Source: Albibeggiatoa sp964388965 | GTDB taxonomy: Bacteria > Pseudomonadota > Gammaproteobacteria > Beggiatoales > Beggiatoaceae | Length of the DNA stretch: 64,000 bases | NCBI GenBank assembly: GCA_964388965.1 | Contig: CAYMCP010000004.1 | Span: 1-64,000 of the forward strand | Direction of reading: 5' to 3' | In this document: positions 9,375 through 18,142 of the stretch, one piece after another | How the letters are laid out: the number at the start of each line of letters is the position of its first letter | How positions within the stretch are numbered: the first letter of the stretch is position 1 | Position numbers and translations under genes: made by a program | The notes under the pieces: model-generated | Told to the model about the DNA's origin: nothing | Seen by the model: the letters and a program-made list of their open reading frames with translations, nothing else | The model's database searches: none

Positions 9375-10295
9375 TTAATTATTAGACAGGCTATAGACAT
9401 AAGCCGACAATAATTTAACTTTTTCCTCACCTAAAAATTCACCATGTGCAGGCATACGGTTTTGACGACCATGTCGAACGGTATGTTCAATTTCAGCGAC
9501 AGTGCCGCCATACAACCAAATATCATCAGTCAAATTTGGCGCACCTAACGCAGTCATACCCGTACCATCTGGCATGTGACACGCCTGACATACTTTACCA
9601 AACACTGTTTTACCCTGTGAAGCCATATCAGGATCATGCTCACGACCGCTTAAACTCAAGACATATTGCGCAACTGCTTTTACTTCCGCGTCGCCTTGTA
9701 AACGGTTAGCCTCAGCAGAAGGCATCAAACCATTACGACCATTATTAATTGTTTCAATGAGTTGAGCAGGTTGCCCTCCCCATAACCAATCACTATCACG
9801 TAAATTTGGATAACCTTTAACACCACCTGCGTCAGAACCATGACAAGCGATACAGTAAGTAGCAAATAAACGCTGACCAATTTGTGTTGCAGCAGGGTCT
9901 TTTGCTAGATCAGCTACATCCATTTGACCGTAACGTGCATAAGTAGGCGCAAAACGTGCTCTAGCACTCGCCATTTCACGCTCATATTCAGCAAGCTGAC
10001 TTTCTTTCAAAAAGCCCGGAAATGAGCCTAATGATGGATATAAAAATACATAGAAGAATCCAAATACTAGCGTGATATAGAACATATTTAACCACCACAT
10101 AGGTAATGGATTATTATATTCTTCTAAGTTTTCATCCCACACATGCCCCATCGTTTTAACATCTTCTTCAGGGCTAGGACGGTCGCCACCCATCCAAATG
10201 ATTAAGATTAAACAAGCTAAAATGCTCAATAATGTGCCAATGGTAATAAACCAGTCCCAAAACGAGCTTGTGAAAACACCTTCAACAAAATACAT
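9375..10295 (-). CDS. ccoP: cbb3-type cytochrome c oxidase diheme subunit CcoP
   Basis: 306 aa. N-terminal membrane segments (WFITIGTLLSILACLILIIW and the MWWLNMFYITLVF region) anchor two periplasmic cytochrome c domains. Heme motifs CIACH and CQACH are visible, with Met ligands in the GLMPSAE and NRMPAHGE regions. CcoP passes electrons to CcoO and CcoN in the high-affinity terminal oxidase. It is the last gene of the ccoNOQP operon, with an ATG 15 bases after the ccoQ stop. Confidence 0.96.
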   Translation of the reverse strand: MYFVEGVFTSSFWDWFITIGTLLSILACLILIIWMGGDRPSPEEDVKTMGHVWDENLEEYNNPLPMWWLNMFYITLVFGFFYVFLYPSLGSFPGFLKESQLAEYEREMASARARFAPTYARYGQMDVADLAKDPAATQIGQRLFATYCIACHGSDAGGVKGYPNLRDSDWLWGGQPAQLIETINNGRNGLMPSAEANRLQGDAEVKAVAQYVLSLSGREHDPDMASQGKTVFGKVCQACHMPDGTGMTALGAPNLTDDIWLYGGTVAEIEHTVRHGRQNRMPAHGEFLGEEKVKLLSAYVYSLSNN

Positions 10296-10309
10296 TATAG
10301 AAATCTCCG

Positions 10310-10471
10310 TTAACGTTTTTCGATAACATCCTCTTCTTCATCGAGAATTTGGCGCGCCGCTTCATCAAAATCTTTTTTATTACGACTGCTATACGCCCAA
10401 ACCACGATACCTAAGAAGAGAACCATGACCACTACAGTCCAAGCGGATTGTAAAAAGACAAGTAAATTCAT
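10310..10471 (-). CDS. ccoQ: cbb3 oxidase small subunit CcoQ
   Basis: 53 aa, starting MNLLVFLQSAWTVVVMVLFL. A single membrane span is followed by WAYSSRNKKDFDEAA, the CcoQ/FixQ signature, and an acidic tail ending EEDVIEKR. It sits between ccoO and ccoP with 2- and 15-base gaps. CcoQ stabilises the assembled cbb3 complex. The size and position are exactly those of the family. Confidence 0.92.
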   Translation of the reverse strand: MNLLVFLQSAWTVVVMVLFLGIVVWAYSSRNKKDFDEAARQILDEEEDVIEKR

Positions 10472-10473
10472 CT

Positions 10474-11097
10474 TTAGCGAACCGTCTTAACCGTTGTACC
10501 CATATCTTGTAGATAGGCAACAATGGCTTCCATTTCAGTTACACCTTCCAATTCTTTGGGTGCATTATCAATCTCTTCTTGACTGTAAGGATGACCAAAA
10601 ACGTCTTTAAGCACTTGCATCCGATGTTTTATCACTTCACCGTCAACCATGCCGTCTAGCAACCAAGGATAAGCTGGCATCACAGATTCTGGCACAACAC
10701 TACGTGGGTCTGTCAAATGCTGAATATGCCACTCATCACTATAACGACCACCTACACGGTGTAAATCTGGTCCCGTACGCTTTGAACCCCATTGGAATGG
10801 ACGATCATAAACGAATTCACTTGCAACGGAATAGTGACCATAACGTTCTGTTTCTGCACGGAATGGGCGAATCATTTGCGAGTGACATACCATACAGGAC
10901 TCACGGACATAAATATCACGACCTGCTAGTTGAATTGCTGGATAGGGTTTTAAACCTTCTGCGGGTTTAATCATATCGTTCATGTAAAATAATGGCACGA
11001 TTTGAATCAAGCCACCGACACTTACTACGAGCGTGATTAGGATAATCATTAAGCCGATATTTTTCTCGACTTTCTCATGTCCTGTTGAAGCTGCCAT
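10474..11097 (-). CDS. ccoO: cbb3-type cytochrome c oxidase monoheme subunit CcoO
   Basis: 207 aa with one N-terminal membrane anchor (the LMIILITLVVSVGGLIQIV region) and a periplasmic cytochrome c domain carrying a single heme motif, CMVCH, in the family context ESCMVCHSQMIRPF. The axial Met is probably in ESVMPAYPWL. It is transcribed between ccoN and ccoQ. The usual length is about 200 aa. Confidence 0.96.
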   Translation of the reverse strand: MAASTGHEKVEKNIGLMIILITLVVSVGGLIQIVPLFYMNDMIKPAEGLKPYPAIQLAGRDIYVRESCMVCHSQMIRPFRAETERYGHYSVASEFVYDRPFQWGSKRTGPDLHRVGGRYSDEWHIQHLTDPRSVVPESVMPAYPWLLDGMVDGEVIKHRMQVLKDVFGHPYSQEEIDNAPKELEGVTEMEAIVAYLQDMGTTVKTVR

Positions 11098-11165
11098 GTA
11101 AAAAAATCCTCCTAAATTATGGAATATCTACACTGTCACCTCACAATGTAGATATTTATTGATTA

Positions 11166-12602
11166 TTAGTGTGCTGCTGCGGGTTCAAGAACGCGATTAT
11201 CTACGCCTTCTTCTCTTTCTTCCGCCGCTGTGATAGTTAGTATGATATTAATCGTCATAATAAGCATTCCAGTAAGGAATAACACACCGCCTAACCAACG
11301 AGTTACATAGAATGGGTGCATAGCAGCGACAGATTCCACAAAGCTGTAAGTTAATGTACCGTCTGGATTCACTGCACGCCACATAAGTCCTTGCATAATG
11401 CCAGATACCCACATAGCAGAAATATAAAGCACCACACCGATTGTTGCTAACCAGAAGTGTAATTCAACTAAGCCTAAGCTGTATAGTTTACGACCAAAAA
11501 TACGTGGAATTAAGTAGTACAAGCTACCCATAGAAATCATTGCAACCCAACCCAACGCACCAGAGTGAACATGACCAATCGTCCAATCGGTGTAGTGAGA
11601 TAATGCGTTTACGGTTTTAATCGCCATCATAGGTCCTTCAAAGGTAGACATACCGTAGAAAGAAATGGCAACGATTAGGAAGCGCAAAATAGGATCGGTG
11701 CGCAATTTATCCCACGCACCAGATAGTGTCATGATGCCGTTAATCATACCACCCCAAGATGGAGCTAATAAAATTAAAGACATGACCATACCTAACGATT
11801 GAGTCCAATCAGGTAAGGCTGTGTAGTGTAAATGGTGTGGACCTGCCCAAATGTAGGTGAAAATCAATGCCCAAAAGTGAACAATTGATAAGCGATAAGA
11901 ATAAACAGGACGACCTGCTTGTTTAGGTACAAAATAGTACATCATACCTAAGAATCCCGCAGTTAAGAAAAAGCCTACCGCGTTATGTCCATACCACCAT
12001 TGTACCATTGCATCTTGTACACCTGCATAGGCTGAATAAGATTTCCACATACCTACTGGCATTGCTAAGTTATTGAAAATATGTAACATTGCAATTGTAA
12101 TAATAAAAGCACCGTAGAACCAGTTAGCCACATAGATGTGTTGTACTTTACGTTTCATGATTGTGCCGAAGAATACAATAGCGTAAGCAATCCAAACTAC
12201 CGCAATTAAAACATCAATTGGCCATTCTAATTCAGCGTACTCTTTGGTTGTTGTCAGACCTAAAGGCAACGTGATCGCAGCCGCTAATAAAACAGCAAGC
12301 CAACCCCAAAATGTAAAAGCTGCTAGACCGTCGGAGAATAAACGGGTATGACAGGTACGTTGTACCACGTAGTAAGAGGTCGCAAATAAGGCAGAACCAC
12401 CAAAACCGAAAATAACGGCATTAGTATGCAAAGGACGGATACGACTAAAGGTAATATAGGGAATATCAAAATTCAACCAAGGCCAAGCAAGCTCTGCGGC
12501 CGCATAAACACCGACAAACATGCCGATAACACCCATAGCGATAGATAGTAGTGCAAATTGCCTAACTACCGTATAGTTATAAGTAGTTGCTTCTTCACTC
12601 AT
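11166..12602 (-). CDS. ccoN: cbb3-type cytochrome c oxidase catalytic subunit CcoN
   Basis: 478 aa with about 12 membrane helices. It contains the heme b and heme b3-CuB centre, the site of oxygen reduction and proton pumping. Histidine ligands are visible in PLHTNAVIFGF, WWYGHNAVGF, AGPHHLHYTALPDW and IGHVHSGALGW. ATG 12602 is chosen because GAGGAGG sits 9 bases upstream; a TTG six codons earlier falls inside that ribosome site. First gene of ccoNOQP. A perfect FNR-type site lies ~390 bases upstream, consistent with microaerobic control if the promoter is that distant. Confidence 0.96.
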   Translation of the reverse strand: MSEEATTYNYTVVRQFALLSIAMGVIGMFVGVYAAAELAWPWLNFDIPYITFSRIRPLHTNAVIFGFGGSALFATSYYVVQRTCHTRLFSDGLAAFTFWGWLAVLLAAAITLPLGLTTTKEYAELEWPIDVLIAVVWIAYAIVFFGTIMKRKVQHIYVANWFYGAFIITIAMLHIFNNLAMPVGMWKSYSAYAGVQDAMVQWWYGHNAVGFFLTAGFLGMMYYFVPKQAGRPVYSYRLSIVHFWALIFTYIWAGPHHLHYTALPDWTQSLGMVMSLILLAPSWGGMINGIMTLSGAWDKLRTDPILRFLIVAISFYGMSTFEGPMMAIKTVNALSHYTDWTIGHVHSGALGWVAMISMGSLYYLIPRIFGRKLYSLGLVELHFWLATIGVVLYISAMWVSGIMQGLMWRAVNPDGTLTYSFVESVAAMHPFYVTRWLGGVLFLTGMLIMTINIILTITAAEEREEGVDNRVLEPAAAH

Positions 12603-12992
12603 TTGAAGTTGCCTCCTCAATACTTAACTTAATGATGAAAATAAACTAATGCTAATCCGCAAACCCATTTGATGGAAAAGTATTATTGTATTAACGACTT
12701 GCCTCAATACGTCGCATTCGATAAGTCTATGCAAACTTGCTCGCTGCATATTAAACCACAATTTATACCCTATCGCTTTATAAGCGTCAAATATTTTTGA
12801 AGTGCCACTTTATCGAGCCGACTTAAAATTAGGCGAAACATGCTATTAGCTCATGTAACGCATAATAAGCTCTTAATTTTGAAGAATCAACAAGTTACAA
12901 AATCATTATACAATACAAACCACTAATGGATTAACTGATAAATATCGTTTGCGTGAGATAAATTATTAACATAAGTAAAAAATATTTACAAC

Positions 12993-13006
12993 TTGATTTT
13001 TATCAA
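12993..13006. promoter_or_regulatory. FNR/Anr-type binding site
   Basis: TTGATTTTTATCAA is a perfect match to the TTGAT-N4-ATCAA FNR dyad. The nearest plausible target is the ccoNOQP operon, whose start codon is ~390 bases away on the minus strand. The palindrome has no strand. Confidence 0.6.
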
Positions 13007-13033
13007 ATTCGTTAGAAATCTATAATTTCAATA

Positions 13034-13170
13034 TCTTTAGGAGTTACGCCGTGCAAATAAAAATTTTCCTCGTCCCAAAGGTCTCTGTTGAGATGTGGCG
13101 TAGACGGCTCTGCGTCCTGATTTATTGTGGATTGCAAATGGTGAATGTCGCGTATTTTACGACTTTATTT
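13034..13170 (+). repeat. MITE-2 copy, degenerate
   Basis: Starts AGGAGTTACGCC. It then follows the MITE-2 core in the same orientation as the copy at 52461: CCTCGTCCCA, GGTCTC, CTCTGCGTCCTGATTTATTG. The right end is degraded. Confidence 0.65.
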
Positions 13171-13194
13171 CGTGACTTCTGTTTTCAAACTTTT

Positions 13195-13255
13195 TTGCTT
13201 GGGACGCGGAGGATATCCCTGCTGCATCCAACGGAGACTGTAGGGATGAGGGAAA
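13195..13255 (-). repeat. MITE-2 core fragment, inverted
   Basis: CCTGCTGCATCCAACGGAGA, then TAGGGATGAGG, resembles the reverse-orientation core seen at 19925-19955. It lies between the degenerate MITE-2 copy and a MITE-1 left end. Confidence 0.45.
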
Positions 13256-13310
13256 TATAGAACCCATTTGAAATCTAAAATGGTGTTAAACTTGTTACGA
13301 TGTAAAGCCT
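13256..13310 (+). repeat. MITE-1-type left end, orphan
   Basis: Begins TATAGAACCCATTTGAAATC and matches 5864 onward (AAAATGGTGTTAAA, then TTGTTACGATG) except for a ~12-bp duplication in the 5864 copy. No matching right end was found nearby. Confidence 0.7.
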
Positions 13311-13313
13311 ACG

Positions 13314-13402
13314 TTCTACGCGCTGCGTAGAATACACTGACACACTGCGTCAGGTTGTAGTGGACGCTGGTGCGTCCTGATGACGCGGTGCGTCGTCACC
13401 AG
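13314..13402. repeat. Array of four short GC-rich hairpins
   Basis: Successive stems are TTCTACG/CGTAGAA (13314-13332), CTGAC/GTCAG (13337-13353), GACGC/GCGTC (13363-13376) and TGACG/CGTCA (13381-13398). The same hairpins occur at 37454-37552. Much richer in G and C than its surroundings. Confidence 0.7.
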
Positions 13403-13509
13403 TCAATCAAGTTTGCTCAATGAATTTTTTTATTTTTTCTGTCAGTTCCGTTCAACTTGGCTATTTGAGTGAGTGGAACATTTTGATCGAAGATAAGATA
13501 TTGATTTTA

Positions 13510-14640
13510 CTATCTTTCTTCTAATGCGGGAAATGGACGATTTTCGTAGCCTGTATATTCTGCACTTGGACGAATTAAACGATTATTAGCACGTTGTTCC
13601 ATCACATGCGCCGCCCAACCACTTACACGCGACATGACAAAGATTGGTGTAAATAATTTAGTTTCGATGCCCATGAAGTGATAAGTGCTTGCGCTGTAAA
13701 AATCCAAATTAGGGAAAATATGTTTTTGTTCCCACATTGTATTTTCGATTGCTTCAGAAATAGCAAAAAGTTTGTAATTACCAACATCTTCACCCAATCG
13801 TTTAGACCATTGTTTAATCACTTTATTACGTGGGTCAGATTCACGATACACCGCATGACCAAAACCCATAATTTTATCTTTACGTGCTAGTGCGTCTAAA
13901 ATGCCTTGTTTAGCTGCCTCTGGAGAATTAAATTTTTCAATTAATTGCATCGCCGCCTCATTTGCACCGCCATGTAAGGGACCACGTAACGTACCAATAC
14001 CTGCGGTAATAGCTGCGTAAAAGTCAGACAACGTTGCTGTACAAACGCGACAGGCAAACGTTGAAGCATTAAATTCATGCTCTGCGTATAAAATTAGAGA
14101 AACATCCATACAACGTTTATGTAAATCGCTAGCCCGTTTACCGTGTAACATGTGTAAAAAATGACCTGCAATTGTATCCTCTGTGCTGTCCTCTGTATCA
14201 ATGCGCACCCCTTCCTTAACAAAACGATACCAATAGCATAAAATCGATGGAAATATGGCTAATAAACGGTCAGCAATGACACTTTGTTGTGAAAAATCTT
14301 CTTCTTGCTCTAAAGTCCCTAGCATGGAACACGCTGTACGCATAACATCCATAGGATGAGCATTTGCTGGTATATTTTCTAAAACTGTTTTGAGGGCATC
14401 GGGTAAACCACGCATGGTTTGTAAACGTTTTTTATATGCGCTAAGTTCTTGTTTATTAGGTAATTTGTCGTACATTAGCATATAAGCAACTTCTTCAAAC
14501 GTCGCTTTTTCTGCTAACTCCTCAACATCATAGCCCCGATAAGTTAAGCCAGTATCTTCCTGACCCACTGTACTAATGCTAGTCTGACCTGCTTTTTGAC
14601 CACGTAGACCTTCTGTTGTTTTCTTAGGCGGTGTCGTCAT
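13510..14640 (-). CDS. prpC: 2-methylcitrate synthase (citrate synthase family)
   Basis: 376 aa. It condenses propionyl-CoA with oxaloacetate in the methylcitrate cycle. Family motifs include LRGPLHGGANEAAM with the catalytic His, GFGHAVYRESDPR, and the catalytic Asp region FPNLDFYSAS. The short length and the adjacent methylisocitrate lyase on the same strand favour PrpC over the ~430-aa housekeeping citrate synthase, though such enzymes can accept acetyl-CoA too. It lies 89 bases downstream of prpB. No prpD, acnD or prpF follows, so the dehydratase must be elsewhere or supplied by aconitase. Confidence 0.9.
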   Translation of the reverse strand: MTTPPKKTTEGLRGQKAGQTSISTVGQEDTGLTYRGYDVEELAEKATFEEVAYMLMYDKLPNKQELSAYKKRLQTMRGLPDALKTVLENIPANAHPMDVMRTACSMLGTLEQEEDFSQQSVIADRLLAIFPSILCYWYRFVKEGVRIDTEDSTEDTIAGHFLHMLHGKRASDLHKRCMDVSLILYAEHEFNASTFACRVCTATLSDFYAAITAGIGTLRGPLHGGANEAAMQLIEKFNSPEAAKQGILDALARKDKIMGFGHAVYRESDPRNKVIKQWSKRLGEDVGNYKLFAISEAIENTMWEQKHIFPNLDFYSASTYHFMGIETKLFTPIFVMSRVSGWAAHVMEQRANNRLIRPSAEYTGYENRPFPALEER

Positions 14641-14729
14641 GATATGCCCTCCGTTAGTAGCATGATGAATTTTATTTCATTATACAGTATGTAAAATAAA
14701 TTAAAATAAATTTTGAATGGCGAAGAAAA

Positions 14730-15611
14730 TTACATTTCTTTATTTTGATTAAACAATTGATCTAGTTTTTCTTCGTAACGGTGATAATTGAGTACATCGT
14801 ATAATTCAGTACGGGACTGCATTTGATCAACGACTTCATTTTGCGTACCTTTGGTGCGTATCGAAGCGTAAACTATTTCAGTGACTTTACTCATTGCACG
14901 AAATGCAGAAAGTGGATATAACGCTAAGCTTACACCAACTTCATTGAGTTGCTCTACGGTAAATAATGGTGTTTTACCAAATTCAGTAATGTTAGCTAAT
15001 ACTGGTGCATTAACTGCGCTGGTGAATGCTTTGTAATCTTCTAAGGTGCATAGCGCTTCGGCAAAAATCATATCAGCACCGGCCTCAACGTAGGCATTAG
15101 CACGTTCGATAGCAGCATCTTTTCCCTCATTGGCAAACGCATCAGTGCGCGCCATAATCACAAATTGATCATCAGTTTTTGCATCAACCGCGACTTTGAC
15201 ACGATCGACCATTTCATCTTTGGAAACTAAGGCTTTATTGGGACGATGACCGCAACGTTTAGCTTGAACTTGGTCTTCAATGTGTATTGCAGCAACGCCT
15301 GCATTAATCATCTGTTTAATTGTGCGAGCGATCATAAACGCAGAACCCCAGCCAGTATCAATGTCTACTAGTAAAGGTATGTCGGTTGCGTCGGTAATAC
15401 GTCTTGCATCTTCAACGACATCATTTAATGTAGTCATTGCAAGATCGGGTAAACCAAAAGAAGCATTTGCAACTCCAGCACCTGATAAATAAATCGCTTT
15501 AAAACCAGCACGTTGTGCTAATAGGGCAGAGTATGCATTAATTGTTCCAATGACTTGTAAAGGCTTTTCCTCAACTAATGCCTGACGAAAACGTGCGCCT
15601 GCTGAGTTCAT
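14730..15611 (-). CDS. prpB: 2-methylisocitrate lyase
   Basis: 293 aa member of the isocitrate lyase/PEP mutase family. It cleaves 2-methylisocitrate to pyruvate and succinate. The active-site loop KRCGHRPNK carries the catalytic Cys, DIDTGWG the metal-binding Asp, and ARTDAF follows. Length and loop are typical of PrpB. It is the first gene of the prpB-prpC pair, with an AGGGG-type ribosome site (reverse of CCCCTTG) just upstream. Confidence 0.93.
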   Translation of the reverse strand: MNSAGARFRQALVEEKPLQVIGTINAYSALLAQRAGFKAIYLSGAGVANASFGLPDLAMTTLNDVVEDARRITDATDIPLLVDIDTGWGSAFMIARTIKQMINAGVAAIHIEDQVQAKRCGHRPNKALVSKDEMVDRVKVAVDAKTDDQFVIMARTDAFANEGKDAAIERANAYVEAGADMIFAEALCTLEDYKAFTSAVNAPVLANITEFGKTPLFTVEQLNEVGVSLALYPLSAFRAMSKVTEIVYASIRTKGTQNEVVDQMQSRTELYDVLNYHRYEEKLDQLFNQNKEM

Positions 15612-15940
15612 CTTGACACCCCTTGTGGTTATTTTTATATATAAGTTTATATGTATGGTTATTATAAATAATAATAATAGAATTGCAAATAAAATTTTTG
15701 CCCAATTGTCATGTAAATACTAGGCATTATGTTTTAGCAATAAAATTGTTCCATACGACGCAACTCACATTGAGCAACCCCTGATAAAAAATATAAAATA
15801 ACGGTAGACTCGTTTCACGGAACTAAAGATAGTATTTTGTAAAAAGGTAGACAATTTTAATTAATTGTTCGACAAGTGCGCTGTGTGTCATGATATTTCC
15901 TTGACAATCGAGCCACTTTTTTATAATGCAGGACTTCGAC
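15612..15940. other. 329-bp gap: prpB promoter region and a dispersed repeat
   Basis: No gene. The 15612-15700 stretch is very AT-rich and should hold the prpB promoter. 15767-15779 contains CTCACATTGAGCA, also at 3332. 15805-15838 is a ~34-bp block shared with 52406-52439. Confidence 0.6.
15805..15838 (+). repeat. 34-bp dispersed repeat
   Basis: TAGACTCGTTTCACGGAACT followed by AAAGATAGTATTTT recurs at 52406-52439 with two differences. In the second copy it abuts a MITE-1 end. Confidence 0.65.
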
Positions 15941-16705
15941 TTAGTTTTTCTTGCTAATACCTAGAGGTAATGCGGAACACTTGCTTTTTTGTGTGCTCGT
16001 TTTTTCGATGCTAATCATTTGAATATATGGGTAATAATTTCCTAAAAAGCTATGTTCATCATGTCCTCCGCCGTGGCTTGTTCCAACGCGGTTTGACAAT
16101 TCTGATTTAAATAAACGATGGTAAAAATCTCTGTTAAACCAGTAAACTAACAAAATTGGCAATGTAAAGAATAAAATATGAATTAAATTATTATGTATTG
16201 TTGCGAAAAAATAATAATATTCAGTTGGATAGTTCCTAACTTGCTGATAATAACCAGAATAGATTTTAATATATTCCACACTATCATCCGTTAGTAAAGA
16301 CCAGACTGATAAACTTGCTTTAGCCCACATCATTAAAATAATGACAGCACTTAAAATTGCGATTGCTACTAGTAAATCTCTATAACGAAATTTTTTTACT
16401 GCGACAAAAAAACCTAATAATAGTGGTAAAGCTATCGTATAATTAGTTAAATTTCCAATATGTGTATACCATACTTTTACTTTACCATCTTTAGGCTTAC
16501 TTAGATAAAGTGTTGTTACTAAAATCCATTTATCACTATCTGTTTCTATCCGCGCACCGTAACGCTGATCAAAACTATGATTTAGCATAGGCGATACGAC
16601 TGACATTGCAAGCGGCATGATAATAGGTGTCACATTCCACCATAGTATTAAAAAGCATATAGTGAAAAATGTTGATTTCAGTAAATAATGACGTAAAGAG
16701 ATCAT
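15941..16705 (-). CDS. Exosortase H-associated membrane protein (probable)
   Basis: 254 aa with about four to five membrane segments: an N-terminal one (the TFFTICFLILWW region), two or three in the middle (IALPLLLGFFVAV, LLVAIAILSAVIILMMW) and one near NNLIHILFFTLPILLVYW. It ends in a hydrophilic tail with a His/Gly cluster (HGGGHDEH). The start overlaps the exosortase stop by four bases, and this pairing is the main evidence for its role. Sequence alone would give only 'integral membrane protein'. The tract is noticeably AT-rich. Confidence 0.6.
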   Translation of the reverse strand: MISLRHYLLKSTFFTICFLILWWNVTPIIMPLAMSVVSPMLNHSFDQRYGARIETDSDKWILVTTLYLSKPKDGKVKVWYTHIGNLTNYTIALPLLLGFFVAVKKFRYRDLLVAIAILSAVIILMMWAKASLSVWSLLTDDSVEYIKIYSGYYQQVRNYPTEYYYFFATIHNNLIHILFFTLPILLVYWFNRDFYHRLFKSELSNRVGTSHGGGHDEHSFLGNYYPYIQMISIEKTSTQKSKCSALPLGISKKN

Positions 16706-17208
16706 ACTAGGTTAAAATTTAAGCTTTTACGTGTAGATAACCATTGCAACCATACAAAAAATGTAGTAATAACAGATAAATGTAAAATTAGTATAAAAAA
16801 ATATTCATGGAAAAAATTAAACATTTCAATGGATGCTATCCGACCAATATAGAGTAGGATAATAATACGCAATATGTTGACAGTTTGCACAATAAGCAAA
16901 ATAGCCAATCCACCAAAAATACGCATTTTCCAATTGGTTGGCACAATAAAAAAAGCAGTAACTGATAACCAAGTTAAACTTAACGCATTACATGAGGAAG
17001 TCACTTCTAGCCCAAAATAATTATGTGTACCATGACGTAAAATTGTTTGCTCTAAAATAACAGTATTATCAAAGAGATGAATAACGAATATACTCAACTG
17101 CACAATCATTAAATTTAATTGTTGCTGCAAATCATTCGTCACATCTAAGCTAAGTAAGCTCAGTCCTAACAAAGTAATGAAAAAGTATAGTAAAATGAAT
17201 TTTTTCAT
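16702..17208 (-). CDS. xrtH: Exosortase of the XrtH type
   Basis: 168 aa integral membrane transpeptidase-like protein. The three invariant exosortase residues are visible in family context: Cys in TSSCNALSLTWL, Arg in NILRIIILLYIG, and His in FFHEYFFILILH. Exosortases process C-terminal PEP-CTERM-like sorting tails of exported proteins. Small size and a dedicated downstream membrane partner fit XrtH, whose substrates carry IPTLxxWG-type tails. No such tail is seen on any protein in this window, so substrates must lie elsewhere. It follows the OpuAC-like gene by 23 bases. Confidence 0.8.
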   Translation of the reverse strand: MKKFILLYFFITLLGLSLLSLDVTNDLQQQLNLMIVQLSIFVIHLFDNTVILEQTILRHGTHNYFGLEVTSSCNALSLTWLSVTAFFIVPTNWKMRIFGGLAILLIVQTVNILRIIILLYIGRIASIEMFNFFHEYFFILILHLSVITTFFVWLQWLSTRKSLNFNLV

Positions 17209-17231
17209 AATATAACCCTCAAATTATATAA

Positions 17232-18017
17232 TTATAAGTTAATACGCAAAAATTGTTCTGCTAATACAACAGGTTCTGTATTTTCAAAATCTAACTGATA
17301 ATTTAAATGACGCATGGTATCAGCAGTTAATTTACCTTGTAAACTTTGCAAAGTGTGTTGTACAGCGTCAGGCAATGGACGCGCTAAAATTAATGCTTCA
17401 TACGGCGGTAGAGCCTGCTTATTGTCTTCTAAAACGTGCAATTGGTATTTTTCTATCCGCGAATCAGTTAAAAATGCCGTCATCACATCAATTTCGCCCA
17501 CTAGTAATGCTTGATACATCGGGTCTGGCATGAGTGGTTTAATCTGCTTAAACGTTAATTGGTAAGCTTGATTTAATGCTGGCAATCCATCAGCACGCGC
17601 AATATAAGGTTCTGGACAAGAAAAAATTAAATTTTGCGCATGTTGAGATAATTCACTAATCGTTTTAATATTTTTATAATGATTTTTTGTTACTAACATA
17701 AAGTCATTGCTATAACCTAAGCGGGTTACGATTTGTAAATTTTGTTGGGCAAATTGAGTACAAATTGTGTGGTAAACTGTTTCAACATCCCAATTTTCTA
17801 GCACGGGCAAATTTAGGAGCGCATTATACGCAGTCCCTGAATACTCAACATACAAGTCAATTTGTCCATTACGCAACGCATTGATATTTGCTTCCAATTT
17901 GGGTGCGCTAATTTGAACATCAAAATTAAATCCTTGCATTTGTAAAGTTAAACCAATAATCTGCGCTAAAATTTTTTGTTCATTAAAAGGTTTAACGCCA
18001 ATGCGAATTGTCTGCAT
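17232..18017 (-). CDS. OpuAC/OsmF-like substrate-binding domain protein without a signal peptide
   Basis: 261 aa. IRIGVKPFNEQKILAQIIG at the very N-terminus and DLYVEYSGTAYNALL are typical of glycine-betaine/choline ABC-type binding proteins (OpuAC fold). Members are normally exported, but this one starts directly in the first beta strand, and a good AAGGA site 7 bases before the ATG argues the start is right. No permease or ATPase is adjacent. It is followed on the same strand by xrtH. It may be a cytoplasmic ligand sensor or a protein exported by another route; this is inference. Confidence 0.7.
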   Translation of the reverse strand: MQTIRIGVKPFNEQKILAQIIGLTLQMQGFNFDVQISAPKLEANINALRNGQIDLYVEYSGTAYNALLNLPVLENWDVETVYHTICTQFAQQNLQIVTRLGYSNDFMLVTKNHYKNIKTISELSQHAQNLIFSCPEPYIARADGLPALNQAYQLTFKQIKPLMPDPMYQALLVGEIDVMTAFLTDSRIEKYQLHVLEDNKQALPPYEALILARPLPDAVQHTLQSLQGKLTADTMRHLNYQLDFENTEPVVLAEQFLRINL

Positions 18018-18142
18018 ACATTATCCTTTGCGTTTGGTTGGTATATACCTAGTTTTAATTGTAAAATGCTTACAAAATAACCTGTATTTTTGTGCTTCAA
18101 TTTGCAGCATTATTATAATTTTTTTCAAAGAGTTAATTAAAA

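Larger units (their letters stand above)
12603..13509. other. 907-bp gene-free region of repeats upstream of ccoN
   Basis: No credible gene. The part next to ccoN (12603-12990) is AT-rich and should hold its promoter. 12993-13006 is an FNR-type dyad. From 13034 to ~13400 it is a patchwork of MITE-2 pieces, a MITE-1 left end and a hairpin array. The 69-codon frame at 13051-13260 lies wholly in these repeats. Confidence 0.8.

Noticed and set aside
13051..13260. 69-codon plus-strand frame upstream of ccoN
   Set aside because: It lies entirely in MITE-2 fragments and has no ribosome site or protein-like pattern.
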